Shown here: positions 23,544 through 32,781 of the stretch, in pieces
How positions within the stretch are numbered: the stretch's first letter is position 1
Layout: each line of letters starts with the position of its first letter
NCBI GenBank assembly: GCA_949287815.1
Contig: CASEHS010000011.1
Coordinates: 1-38,611 of the forward strand
Length of the DNA stretch: 38,611 bases
Direction of reading: 5' to 3'
From: an uncultured Bacillota bacterium
Lineage (GTDB): Bacteria > Bacillota > Clostridia > Christensenellales > Borkfalkiaceae
Position numbers and translations under genes: made by a program
The notes under the pieces: model-generated
The model's database searches: none
What the model was told of the DNA's origin: nothing
The model's input: only the letters and a program-made list of their open reading frames with translations

Positions 23544-25775
23544 TCAGGCTTTCCACCAGTCGAATCCTATATTCGGTTTGGTGTGTTCAGACTTTTTTTC
23601 GGATACTTTTACGGCTGGTAGGGTTATTGTTTTGCCGGATATTTTTTCTCCGGTATCGTTATAGAAATAAGGGGTGATGCTGTATACATATTTGTTGTCT
23701 TCTATTATATTTTTGTCGATGAACTCATTTTCAATTTTTCCGTCAAATATAGTAATTGTTTTTCCGTTATTTGTGCGTTTTATTTCAATTTCATAGTACT
23801 CTGTCTGACATAAATCAATAATAATTTGTTTATTTTTGCAGGAAATGTCTGCTTTTATCTGCGGTGAATCAAAAATCCCGCAAGTATGAGGAGGAATATT
23901 TGATTTTCTGAATATTTCTGTAAAAGTATATTCTGTCGGTTGATTTTTATCGGCAAGGTTTAGTGTATGGTCTTTTTCATAAGTGATTTTATCCAAGGAA
24001 ATTTCCTCTACGCTTTCCTGGCCCTGGATCGGTTGAGGGGCTCCTCGGCTGGCTATTTTTTTATTGAGAAGCATTGCATAATGGCAAGGTAATCCTCCTC
24101 CTGTAATGTTTGTAAGTGTATTGTCTGCATTGCCCATCCAGACCCCGACGGAATAATCGGATGTGAAGCTGATTGTATAGGCATCGGTATTGCCTTGTTC
24201 GTTTCCGCAAGTTCCTGTTTTTGCGCAAACATAAAAAGGGAGAAAGGATAACTTTTTGGCTGTTCCGTTTTGAGTTGCGTCGTGTAAAATATCGCTGACT
24301 ATATATGCAGTGTCTTCAGAGAAAACGCGCGTAGGAATCACGTTGTGTTCGTATACTGTGTTGCCGTTTTCATCGGTGATTTTACGAATATAAGCGGAAG
24401 GAGCATATCTGCCTTTGTTTGCAAAAACAGAATAAGCGCCCGTAAGATTTTTGAGAGAAAAACCTTCATTTGTTCCGCCGAGAGCGAGTGATAGATTTTT
24501 ATCTTTTTTGGTAATATCCAGCTGCATTTTTTTGAGGTATTTTTCGCTTTTTGAGATGCCGAGTTTTTCCAAAATGCTGACAGCGGGAACGTTAAGGCTG
24601 TCTTTTAAGGCTTCACGGCAGGACACATATCCGCGATATTGTTCTTTATAATTTTTAGGTGTATATCCTCCGAAATCAGTTTTGACGTCTGCGACAGGGG
24701 TGCTCGCCGAAATAAGATTTTCTTCTAAGGCAGGGGCGTAAACGGCAAGCGGTTTGAAGAGTGAACCCGGTTGGCGTTTCAAATCACCTTGAGTAAACGT
24801 GCAGGCAACTACACCGTGTGTCTTGTTGTTTATGATAACAATGCTTTTTCCGGAGCGGTCTACGTCTGTTTTCAGGTTTTCCGTGTAATCTTGCAAGTCG
24901 GAATCCATATAGGTGTAGATTTTATATCCTTTTGTGAAAGTATATGGTGAATAAATGGGTAGCGATTCAAGTTCTTCGTATACGCATTGCAGGTAAGATC
25001 TGGAAAAGATCGTATTTTCTCCTTTGACGGGTAAGGGTTCTTGTATAGCTTTTTCGCAAGATTGTGCGCTGATATAACCTAAATCGCGCATTTTTGTGAG
25101 TATGGAATTTCGGGTTGTGAGGCATTTTTCAGCGTTTGCGAAAGGCGAATAAAGAGCAGGGGCGCGAATGATTGCCGCAAGTGTAGCGCTTTCCGCTTCG
25201 TTTAATTGAGAGGCACTTTTTTTGAAATAAAAGTTGGAAGCATTTTCGATTCCGTAACAGGCGTTACCGAAATATATTGTGTTTAAATAACTTTCCAAGA
25301 TTTGATTTTTGGAATATTTTTTTTCAAGTTTTTTTGTTAGTTTGATTTCGCGTAGTTTTCTGGTCAAAGTCTTTTCGTTGGTAAGGTGAGTGTTTTTGAT
25401 CAGTTGTTGGCTTATGGTCGATGCGCCTTGACGGAAAGACATTTTGGAAATGTTTTTTAGGGCCGCTTTTGCTATTCTGGCGTAATCCAGTCCGTGATGC
25501 TTATAGAATCGTTTGTCTTCTGAGGCGATAAATGCGAATTTTACATGGTCGGGCAGATCGGTCAGTTTAATTTTTTTATTGGCGTTCGTAAGAGACACAT
25601 CAGAAATTTTGTTGTTTTCGTCGTCGTAAACGGTTGCGTAGTTTTCGGAAGGATTTAATTTTTTCGGGTCAAGGCGGCTTGATCTCGTCGAAACAAAATA
25701 GAAAGCCAAACAAGTTACGATTATTGCGGCAAAAAAAGCCAGTGATATGATCAAAATATTTTTTACTATTTTCAT
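23544..25775 (-). CDS. Class A penicillin-binding protein (bifunctional transglycosylase/transpeptidase)
   Basis: A 743-residue membrane-anchored peptidoglycan synthase of the PBP1a/1b type. One N-terminal membrane helix (about 6-29) is followed by a GT51 glycosyltransferase domain with EDKRFYKHHGLD (E86), GASTISQQLIKN and RKLREIKLTKKLEKKYS. The penicillin-binding transpeptidase domain has SLFK (nucleophile S338, K341), SLN (393-395) and KTGT (519-522). The C-terminal 100 residues look like a fibronectin-III-type fold. It polymerises lipid II and crosslinks the strands outside the membrane. The start has GGAG ten bases upstream. It is the only protein gene on the - strand here, convergent with mrp and divergent from miaB; no convincing promoter was found beyond a weak TATACT. 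Confidence 0.93.
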   Translation of the reverse strand: MKIVKNILIISLAFFAAIIVTCLAFYFVSTRSSRLDPKKLNPSENYATVYDDENNKISDVSLTNANKKIKLTDLPDHVKFAFIASEDKRFYKHHGLDYARIAKAALKNISKMSFRQGASTISQQLIKNTHLTNEKTLTRKLREIKLTKKLEKKYSKNQILESYLNTIYFGNACYGIENASNFYFKKSASQLNEAESATLAAIIRAPALYSPFANAEKCLTTRNSILTKMRDLGYISAQSCEKAIQEPLPVKGENTIFSRSYLQCVYEELESLPIYSPYTFTKGYKIYTYMDSDLQDYTENLKTDVDRSGKSIVIINNKTHGVVACTFTQGDLKRQPGSLFKPLAVYAPALEENLISASTPVADVKTDFGGYTPKNYKEQYRGYVSCREALKDSLNVPAVSILEKLGISKSEKYLKKMQLDITKKDKNLSLALGGTNEGFSLKNLTGAYSVFANKGRYAPSAYIRKITDENGNTVYEHNVIPTRVFSEDTAYIVSDILHDATQNGTAKKLSFLPFYVCAKTGTCGNEQGNTDAYTISFTSDYSVGVWMGNADNTLTNITGGGLPCHYAMLLNKKIASRGAPQPIQGQESVEEISLDKITYEKDHTLNLADKNQPTEYTFTEIFRKSNIPPHTCGIFDSPQIKADISCKNKQIIIDLCQTEYYEIEIKRTNNGKTITIFDGKIENEFIDKNIIEDNKYVYSITPYFYNDTGEKISGKTITLPAVKVSEKKSEHTKPNIGFDWWKA

Positions 25776-25844
25776 AAAATGTATACTCCGTTTACAGTAT
25801 AGGGAATTTTCCTTAAATTATTTAGGCAACGGGAAAGTAAAGGC

Positions 25845-25873
25845 TTGAAAAATTTTCGTAAAAAAGTTATAAT
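25845..25873 (+). promoter_or_regulatory. Promoter of the miaB-mutSL-miaA operon
   Basis: TTGAAA at 25845-25850 and TATAAT at 25868-25873 with a 17-base spacer, in the divergent gap between the PBP gene and miaB. No terminator is seen before 34029, so it may drive all five downstream genes. Confidence 0.75.
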
Positions 25874-25903
25874 AAATAATGAATAGTTATTAAATGGTAT
25901 ATT

Positions 25904-27247
25904 ATGGAAAAATTTTACTTTATTATTACTTATGGCTGTCAGATGAATGTGCACGAGTCCGAAAAAATTGCGGGGATTTTACGTAAACGGGGGTATGTTT
26001 CCTGTAATGCGGAAGGTGAGGCTGATATAATAGTCTTTAATACTTGCTGTATACGTGAGAATGCGGAAAATCATGCTTACGGAAACATCGGGGCGTTAAA
26101 GAAATTAAAAAAAGCAAAACCCGGATTGATTATAGCGGTCGGCGGATGTATGACCCAGCAGCCGGGGGCTGCAGAAAAGCTCAGGAAAAAGTTCCCGTTT
26201 GTAGATATTGTATTCGGAACGCATAATTTGGAAGAACTTGGCGATTTGCTGGATAAGAAACAGGCAGGGAAAAAGGCAGTTGTGGAAATTGCGGAAGGAA
26301 AAACTGTTGTCAAAGAAAACGATGCGGATATTTCCTATCGTACAAGCTATCCGAATGCATGGGTAAATATCATGTACGGATGTAACAATTTCTGTTCTTA
26401 CTGCATAGTTCCTTATGTGCGGGGCAGGGAACGAAGCAGAAAACCTGAAAACATTCTTGCAGAAGTAAACGCTTTGCTTGATGAAGGGTATAAAGAAATC
26501 ACATTGCTTGGTCAGAATGTTAATTCTTATGGTAATGACACTGGTGGTGAAATGTCATTTCCTGCGCTTTTAGCAGAGATTTGTAAGCGTAAGGACAAGT
26601 TTCGTTTGCGTTTCATGACGAGTAATCCGAAAGATTTCGGGGAAGAGCTGATTCGCGTGGTTGCGGAAAACGAGCAGATCTGTAAACTTATTCATCTTCC
26701 CGTGCAGGCTGGGTCGGACAGGATACTGAAATTGATGAACAGAAAATACACCTCAGGTGAATATCTTAAAAAAGTTGAGCTTTTGAGGAAATATATTCCT
26801 AATTGTCAGTTGACCACGGATCTGATGGTGGGCTTCCCGACAGAAACAGAAGAAGACTTTCAGGATACCTTGGATCTTGTTCGAAAAGCTGATTTTTCAA
26901 CAGCATTTACGTTTGTTTATTCGCCGCGAAGCGGAACGGTTGCTGCGGGTATGGACGGTCAAATCAGTGATGAAGTAAAAAAAGATCGTATTATGCGGCT
27001 CGTGGGGCTTGTTAATTCGCAGACTCGCGAGAAATCCTCAGTATATTTGGGTAAGACAACAGAAATTCTTTGTGAAGATTTTGATAGTAAGAAAAATTGT
27101 TATCTTGGCCGGGATGAATACGGCAGGATGGGCTATTTTACAAGTTCTGAAAATAAAATCGGTCAGTTTGTAACTTTGAAAATAACGGATGCGTCAGGTG
27201 TTTCCCTGTATGGCGAGGAAGTAAAAGGAAATACGGAGGAAGAGTAA
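25904..27247 (+). CDS. miaB: tRNA-2-methylthio-N6-dimethylallyladenosine synthase
   Basis: A 447-residue radical-SAM methylthiotransferase that adds a methylthio group to N6-isopentenyladenosine at position 37 of tRNAs reading UNN codons. The N-terminal UPF0004 domain has YGCQMN (C12), NTCCIREN and GGCMTQQ to hold one [4Fe-4S] cluster. The radical-SAM triad is C160, C164 and C167 (CNNFCSYC). TSNPKDFGEEL and LHLPVQAGSDRIL-like segments and a C-terminal TRAM domain (about 375-440) complete the family pattern. The substrate-making enzyme MiaA lies three genes downstream, so both steps of ms2i6A formation are in one transcription unit. No good ribosome binding site is visible, but position and homology support this ATG. 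Confidence 0.93.
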   Translation: MEKFYFIITYGCQMNVHESEKIAGILRKRGYVSCNAEGEADIIVFNTCCIRENAENHAYGNIGALKKLKKAKPGLIIAVGGCMTQQPGAAEKLRKKFPFVDIVFGTHNLEELGDLLDKKQAGKKAVVEIAEGKTVVKENDADISYRTSYPNAWVNIMYGCNNFCSYCIVPYVRGRERSRKPENILAEVNALLDEGYKEITLLGQNVNSYGNDTGGEMSFPALLAEICKRKDKFRLRFMTSNPKDFGEELIRVVAENEQICKLIHLPVQAGSDRILKLMNRKYTSGEYLKKVELLRKYIPNCQLTTDLMVGFPTETEEDFQDTLDLVRKADFSTAFTFVYSPRSGTVAAGMDGQISDEVKKDRIMRLVGLVNSQTREKSSVYLGKTTEILCEDFDSKKNCYLGRDEYGRMGYFTSSENKIGQFVTLKITDASGVSLYGEEVKGNTEEE

Positions 27248-29836
27248 ATGGCAGGCGGATTGTCGCCCATGATGGGGCATTATCTGGAAGTCAAAGAAAA
27301 ATATAAAGATTGCGTAGTTTTTTATCGCCTCGGTGACTTTTACGAAATGTTTTTTGAGGACGCGGTAGAGGTTTCTGCGCTTTTGGATCTGACGCTTACA
27401 GGGCGCGATTGCGGATTGAAAGAGCGTGCGCCAATGTGCGGAATACCTTATCATGCGGCGGATACCTATATATCAAAACTTGTCGCGCTTGGTAAAAAGG
27501 TTGCAATATGTGAACAGCTTTCTGATCCCGCTACAACGAAGGGAATGGTTGAGCGCGGTGTGATCAGGGTGATTTCGGCAGGTACACTGATAGAAGATTC
27601 TCTTTTGGACGAGAAGAGAAATAATTTTATAGCTTGCTGTTATAAGAGTGGTGAAGTGTGCGCGGTTGCGTGGGCGGATATCACGACGGGTGGATTCAGT
27701 GCGGAACTTTTCAAGGGTGAAAGGTCGGTTGATCTCCTCTTGGAAGATCTTGTAAAAATTGCGCCCGCCGAGGTGATCGTAAACGACGAATTTTTTCTTG
27801 CATCAAAAAACAATGGTCATGTTCGTTCAGGGAATTTACCTGCTTTTTCCTGCTATGTGCCATGGGCTTTCGGGTTAAGGCGAGCGGAAAAAAATTTGCT
27901 TGATCAATTCGGCACAAAAACTCTGATTCCCTATGGGATTGCGGATTGTTCGGAAGTCGTATCTGCGGCAGGTGCTTTGATCGAGTATCTCAAAGAAACG
28001 CAGATGCACGCGCTTAAAAATATTGATGGGATCAAACTAGTCAACAAAGAGAAGTTGATGATGCTGGATGGCTCGGCGGTAAAGAATCTTGAACTTGTCA
28101 AAACCTTGGGAACGGGCAAGAAAACGGGATCATTGCTGTGGCTGTTAGACGATACGCATACGGCAATGGGAGCGAGGCTGATGAACTCGCTTGTTCTCAA
28201 TCCGCTGAGGAATAAAGAGGAAATTTTATATCGGCAGAACGGTGTGGCGGAACTATTTGATGCTACGGTTGTGCGTGCCGGGCTTTGTGATGTTCTGAAG
28301 GGGATAAGGGATATTGAGCGTATTGCGGGAAAGATTTCCAATGATAATTTGAATCCGAGAGACTGTGTTAATCTTGGAGAGTCGCTTGCCGCCGTCCCGA
28401 ATATTAAAATTTTATTGTCTGGGTTTACTTCGCCCGTACTGAATGAAGTTTCTGTTTCACTCGGGGATTTTAGCGGTTTGGCAAACTTATTAAGCAGTGC
28501 GTTTATTGAAAATCCTCCTATCAGCGTGAAAGACGGCGGGTATATTCGGAAAGGTTACAGTAAAGAGCTGGATGAGTTGCGTTCTGTTCGGGATAACGGA
28601 GCGATGATGATTGCGGAGCTGGAAGCGAAAGAGCGGGAAGAGACAGGTATAAAGAATTTGAAAATCAAATATAACAGGGTTTTTGGTTATTCAATAGAGG
28701 TGACTAACTCTTTTAAAGATAAAGTTCCGTATCGTTACCAGCGTCGTCAGACTTTGGCAAATGCCGAACGTTATGTAACAGACGAGTTAAAAGATTTAGA
28801 AGTGCGTATATTGTCGGGTGAACAGAAGAGCCTTTCGTTGGAAGTTTCGTTGTTTGGTGAAATCAAGAGCGTTTTGGCGGATAATATTGCAGGATTAAAA
28901 CAGCTTTCCTCGGCAATTGCGTTGTTGGATTGCTTACTCGCATTTGCTTGTGTTTCCAAAGAACGTGGATATTGTAAGCCTGAGATTGTGGATGCTGGGG
29001 AGGAAATGGCGATCCGTGACGGCAGACATCCTGTAGTGGAAGCACTTTCAAAAGAGCGCTTTGTACCGAATGATGCCGTGTTTGACGATGAATCGAGAAC
29101 GATGGTCATTACGGGACCGAATATGGCGGGCAAGAGTACATATATGCGTCAGACTGCTTTAATAGCGATCATGGCGCATTTGGGTTGCTATGTTCCCGCT
29201 CGTTCGGCAAAGATCCCTGTGATCGACAGTGTATTTACGCGTGTAGGTGCGAGCGATAATCTGATATTGGATCAAAGTACGTTTATGGTGGAGATGACTG
29301 AGGTTGCTTCAATCATTTTAAATGCTACGCCAAATTCGTTGCTGATTCTAGATGAGGTGGGAAGGGGAACCAGTACGTATGACGGACTGAGTATAGCATG
29401 GGCGGTGCTGGAATATCTCACGAAAAAAATAAGGGCAAAAACAATGTTTTCCACGCATTATCATGAATTGACAGAGTTGGAAGATAAGATAGACGGAATA
29501 AAAAATTATAAGGTTACGGTAAAGGAATCGGGAGGTTCGGTAATTTTTCTTAGGAAAATTGTGCGGGGCGGTACAAATAAAAGTTTTGGGATAGAGGTTG
29601 CAAAACTTGCAGGGGTTCCGAATGAAGTTACGGTAAGAGCCAAAGAAATTTTGGCGCGTCTTGAAAAAAATGATATAGCTGCGGAAGGAGTAAATCGTGT
29701 CAAAAGCGAAGAACCTACAGCCACTAAGGATGAATTGAAAGAATTTCTTTGTGGGTTGGATACAGATAATCTTACGCCCATGCAGGCTTTTGGAATTTTA
29801 TGTGAGCTTTCTGAAAAGGCAAAGGAGAAAGTATAA
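27248..29836 (+). CDS. mutS: DNA mismatch repair protein MutS
   Basis: An 862-residue MutS1 protein that recognises base mismatches and small loops. The N-terminal mismatch-reading motif is FYRLGDFYEMF (Phe-Tyr-Glu near residue 36). Connector, lever and clamp domains follow, including NLKIKYNRVFGYSIEV. The ATPase has TGPNMAGKSTYMRQT near 621-635, Walker B LLILDEVGRGTSTYDG and STHYHEL. The C-terminal residues resemble the tetramerisation tail. It starts directly after the miaB stop, with GGAGGAAG upstream, and shares one base with the mutL start. Confidence 0.95.
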   Translation: MAGGLSPMMGHYLEVKEKYKDCVVFYRLGDFYEMFFEDAVEVSALLDLTLTGRDCGLKERAPMCGIPYHAADTYISKLVALGKKVAICEQLSDPATTKGMVERGVIRVISAGTLIEDSLLDEKRNNFIACCYKSGEVCAVAWADITTGGFSAELFKGERSVDLLLEDLVKIAPAEVIVNDEFFLASKNNGHVRSGNLPAFSCYVPWAFGLRRAEKNLLDQFGTKTLIPYGIADCSEVVSAAGALIEYLKETQMHALKNIDGIKLVNKEKLMMLDGSAVKNLELVKTLGTGKKTGSLLWLLDDTHTAMGARLMNSLVLNPLRNKEEILYRQNGVAELFDATVVRAGLCDVLKGIRDIERIAGKISNDNLNPRDCVNLGESLAAVPNIKILLSGFTSPVLNEVSVSLGDFSGLANLLSSAFIENPPISVKDGGYIRKGYSKELDELRSVRDNGAMMIAELEAKEREETGIKNLKIKYNRVFGYSIEVTNSFKDKVPYRYQRRQTLANAERYVTDELKDLEVRILSGEQKSLSLEVSLFGEIKSVLADNIAGLKQLSSAIALLDCLLAFACVSKERGYCKPEIVDAGEEMAIRDGRHPVVEALSKERFVPNDAVFDDESRTMVITGPNMAGKSTYMRQTALIAIMAHLGCYVPARSAKIPVIDSVFTRVGASDNLILDQSTFMVEMTEVASIILNATPNSLLILDEVGRGTSTYDGLSIAWAVLEYLTKKIRAKTMFSTHYHELTELEDKIDGIKNYKVTVKESGGSVIFLRKIVRGGTNKSFGIEVAKLAGVPNEVTVRAKEILARLEKNDIAAEGVNRVKSEEPTATKDELKEFLCGLDTDNLTPMQAFGILCELSEKAKEKV

Positions 29837-31863
29837 TGTCAAAAATCAATATTCTTGACAGTAAAGTGTACAATCGGATTGCCGCGGGGGAAGTTGTTGA
29901 GAGGCCTGCTTCGGTTGTAAAAGAGTTTGTGGAAAACAGTATTGATGCGGGCGCTAAGAATATAGAGATAAGGATAGAGCGAGGCGGGAAAGATCTTATT
30001 GCGGTATCCGACGATGGGTGTGGAATTGAAAAATCAGATCTGACTTCCGCGTTTCTTCCACACGCTACAAGTAAAATTAGTTGTGCGGAAGATCTTGACT
30101 TGATTCAGACACTTGGTTTTAGAGGTGAGGCTCTTGCTTCTGTTGCTTCTGTTGCGAATGTGACGATCAGATCCAAAAGTGCTGATTTTTCGGAGGCATA
30201 TTCCTTAAACTGTGTCGGCGGTAAAATCGGTGAAATCATGCCGTGTGCAAGGGATCAAGGCACGGAGATTACAGCCGAAACTTTGTTTTTTAATACGCCC
30301 GTAAGGGAAAAATTTTTGAAGACGGATAAGGGGGAGGAAAGTGAGGTTTCTGCGGTTGTAGCGCGTTTTATTCTCGGGAATCCTACAATAGCTTTTCGTT
30401 ATTTTATAGACGGAAAGATGATTCTTCAGTCTTTTGGAGGAGGAGAGGAAGAAGCAGTGGCTGCTATTTACGGAGCGGGTACAATTTCGGAGTGTTATAG
30501 GATCGAGGCGGAGAGAAATGGTATTCGTATACACGGGTATATTGGGAAGCCGTCTTTCACAAAATCGAATAGAACTTATCAGAATGTCTTTGTTAACGGA
30601 AGACATGTCGTCAATAATACAGTTTCTTCGGCAATAGGAAATGCGTATGCAAGTTATCTGATGAAGCGTCAGTATCCGTTTTATGTTTTGTTTTTGGATA
30701 TTCCTCCGGAAATTGTCGATGTAAATGTTCACCCCAATAAGTCGGATGTTAGATTTGAAAACAATCAGGTAATTTACGGTGCTGTATATAAAGTGATTTC
30801 GTCGGTTCTTGACGGTAATGCCTCGGCGCTGGAATATGTGGTGCAGCCGAAGGGTAAGGACATTGAAATGTTGCATTCTGCGCAGGTTGCGGAGAATTTA
30901 CAGGTAAAAGAAGATATTGAAAAAAGTTCAAAAGACATTTTAAAGGCTGATTTTGTTGATAAAACATTTTCTACCGATCGAATAAAGACTGTTGAAAAAG
31001 CTTCCGGCTCAATTCCGCATGATGAAGTAGATAAAGAAGTTGTTTTGGATAAAAGAACTTTATTTGGTATAGGAAAGAATGAGGAACATACTTATCCAGA
31101 TGTCGAGAAGGCAAATCTAAATATAGAATTCCGTGATTCTGGGGCGGCGATTTATAGCAAACCGTTAACTGACACTGTTTTCCCTGAGACAGGAACAAGG
31201 GTTTCTGATAAAAACAGCAGTGTTTTTGAAGAAAACAAAAAGCAATTGGAAAAAATTTCCTTAAAAGCGCAGCAACAAAAAATTATTTTTGAAAATGCGG
31301 TCTATGACGGTTGTATTTTTAATACGTATCTCGTTTACGAAGAGGGCGATAACGTTTATCTTATTGACCAGCATGCTGCTCACGAAAGGTTGCTTTTTGA
31401 TCGTTTAAAAGATGAAATGGAAAGGCGAGTGGTTGTTCGCCAGCCCGTGTTGATACCTTATATTCTCAAAGTCAATGCGCAAGAGTCTCATTTTTTGGCG
31501 GAAAATCTTGATAAATTGAATGAAATAGGCTTTGAAACGGATGAGTTCGGGACGGACAGTTACAAAATTTCGACAGTGCCTGCAGATTTACAAGATATTG
31601 ATCTTGGCGGATTTTTTAGTGAGTTGTTGTCGGAAACTGGTGGGCTTCGCGGAATTCGTTTAGCGGAGTTGTTGAGGGATAAAATCGCGATGACTGCTTG
31701 CAAACACGCGGTCAAGGGCGGAATGAGATTGAGCGATTCGGAAAAGGTGAAGTTGTTTGAGATGTTGCGTGGTGATATGGGGTTAAAATGTCCGCATGGC
31801 AGACCGATTGCGGTAAGAATGACGAAGAGCGAAATTGAAAAGATGTTTAAGAGGATAGTTTAA
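29836..31863 (+). CDS. mutL: DNA mismatch repair protein MutL (endonuclease type)
   Basis: A 675-residue GHKL ATPase that links mismatch recognition to strand incision. N-terminal motifs: RIAAGEVVERPASVVKEFVE, NSIDAGA, DDGCGIE and TLGFRGEALASVASVA. A low-complexity linker spans about 330-480. The C-terminal dimerisation/nuclease domain has DQHAAHE (511-517), ACKHAVKGG and CPHGRPIAVRM, as in Bacillus MutL, so this is a strand-nicking MutL. The canonical motif is DQHA(X)2E(X)4E; here the last Glu is Asp522, a conservative change. The terminal FKRI is present. Stop and start codons are coupled with mutS and miaA. Confidence 0.95.
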   Translation: MSKINILDSKVYNRIAAGEVVERPASVVKEFVENSIDAGAKNIEIRIERGGKDLIAVSDDGCGIEKSDLTSAFLPHATSKISCAEDLDLIQTLGFRGEALASVASVANVTIRSKSADFSEAYSLNCVGGKIGEIMPCARDQGTEITAETLFFNTPVREKFLKTDKGEESEVSAVVARFILGNPTIAFRYFIDGKMILQSFGGGEEEAVAAIYGAGTISECYRIEAERNGIRIHGYIGKPSFTKSNRTYQNVFVNGRHVVNNTVSSAIGNAYASYLMKRQYPFYVLFLDIPPEIVDVNVHPNKSDVRFENNQVIYGAVYKVISSVLDGNASALEYVVQPKGKDIEMLHSAQVAENLQVKEDIEKSSKDILKADFVDKTFSTDRIKTVEKASGSIPHDEVDKEVVLDKRTLFGIGKNEEHTYPDVEKANLNIEFRDSGAAIYSKPLTDTVFPETGTRVSDKNSSVFEENKKQLEKISLKAQQQKIIFENAVYDGCIFNTYLVYEEGDNVYLIDQHAAHERLLFDRLKDEMERRVVVRQPVLIPYILKVNAQESHFLAENLDKLNEIGFETDEFGTDSYKISTVPADLQDIDLGGFFSELLSETGGLRGIRLAELLRDKIAMTACKHAVKGGMRLSDSEKVKLFEMLRGDMGLKCPHGRPIAVRMTKSEIEKMFKRIV

Positions 31864-32772
31864 TTGAAAACGGTTGTGATATGCGGTGCTACAGCAACGG
31901 GCAAGACGGACCTTGCGGTGGAAATAGCAAAGATGCAAGGCGGAGAAGTTATTTCTGCGGATTGTATGCTTGTTTATCGTGGACTCGACATTGGCACGGC
32001 GAAGCCTACTGAGGAAGAAAAAGGCAGGGTTGTGCATCATATGATTGATGTTGTCTCTCCTTTTGAAAATTATTCGGTTGGTGACTACGAAAAGGCTGCA
32101 TTGCCGATTTTGGAGAAACTTGTAAATGAGGGTAAGGTTCCTGTGATTTGCGGTGGTACAGGGTTTTATATTCAGTCACTATTGTTTAAACGCGGAAACG
32201 GGAATGTGGCTTCGGACGCCGATATAAGAAAAAAGTATGAACTTATTGAAAAGGAGCAAGGCAGGGAATTTCTTCATTCTATGCTGGAAAAAGTCGATCC
32301 GGAAAGTGCGGAAAAATTGCATTTTAATGACGTAAAAAGGGTGGTGCGTGCTCTCGAAATTTATGAATTGACGGGCAGAAAGAAATCGGAGCAAGATGAC
32401 GGTTTTTCTCCGCGAAGAGACTATGCTGCGTTTGCTTTTGATTTCCCGAGAGAGGTGCTGTATGAAAGAATAGAGCGGCGCGTAGATAAAATGCTGGAAG
32501 ACGGGCTTGTGGAGGAAGTGGAGAATTTATACCGTAGCGGAGTTGATGAAAAATGTCAAAGTATGCAGGGTATAGGTTATAAAGAAGTCCTTGATTACCT
32601 AAAAAACAGAGTTTCTTACAGTACTATGTCAGATATAATCAAGCAAAATACGCGTAATTACGCCAAAAGGCAGATCACGTTTTTTAAAAAACTGCCTGGG
32701 TTGGTTTGGTTAGATCCTTTTGCAGACAGAAAAGAGATAATCTCGCAGATCATGCGTAAATGTGAAATTTAG
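31864..32772 (+). CDS. miaA: tRNA dimethylallyltransferase
   Basis: A 302-residue prenyltransferase that adds a dimethylallyl group to N6 of A37, giving the substrate for MiaB. Walker A-like GATATGKTDLA, EVISADCMLVYRGLDIGTAKP, HHMIDVVSPFENYSVGDY, GGTGFYIQSLL and the GIGYKEV plus NTRNYAKRQITFFKK C-terminal segments are all family signatures. It uses a TTG start that follows the mutL stop immediately; AGAGGA lies about nine bases upstream. Hfq, which follows miaA in many Firmicutes, is absent here. Confidence 0.93.
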   Translation: MKTVVICGATATGKTDLAVEIAKMQGGEVISADCMLVYRGLDIGTAKPTEEEKGRVVHHMIDVVSPFENYSVGDYEKAALPILEKLVNEGKVPVICGGTGFYIQSLLFKRGNGNVASDADIRKKYELIEKEQGREFLHSMLEKVDPESAEKLHFNDVKRVVRALEIYELTGRKKSEQDDGFSPRRDYAAFAFDFPREVLYERIERRVDKMLEDGLVEEVENLYRSGVDEKCQSMQGIGYKEVLDYLKNRVSYSTMSDIIKQNTRNYAKRQITFFKKLPGLVWLDPFADRKEIISQIMRKCEI

Positions 32773-32781
32773 AAAAGTTAA

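Noticed and set aside
30205-30876. A 223-codon open frame on the - strand inside mutL
   Set aside because: The opposite strand encodes well-conserved MutL; the antisense translation is composition-biased and unlike a real protein.
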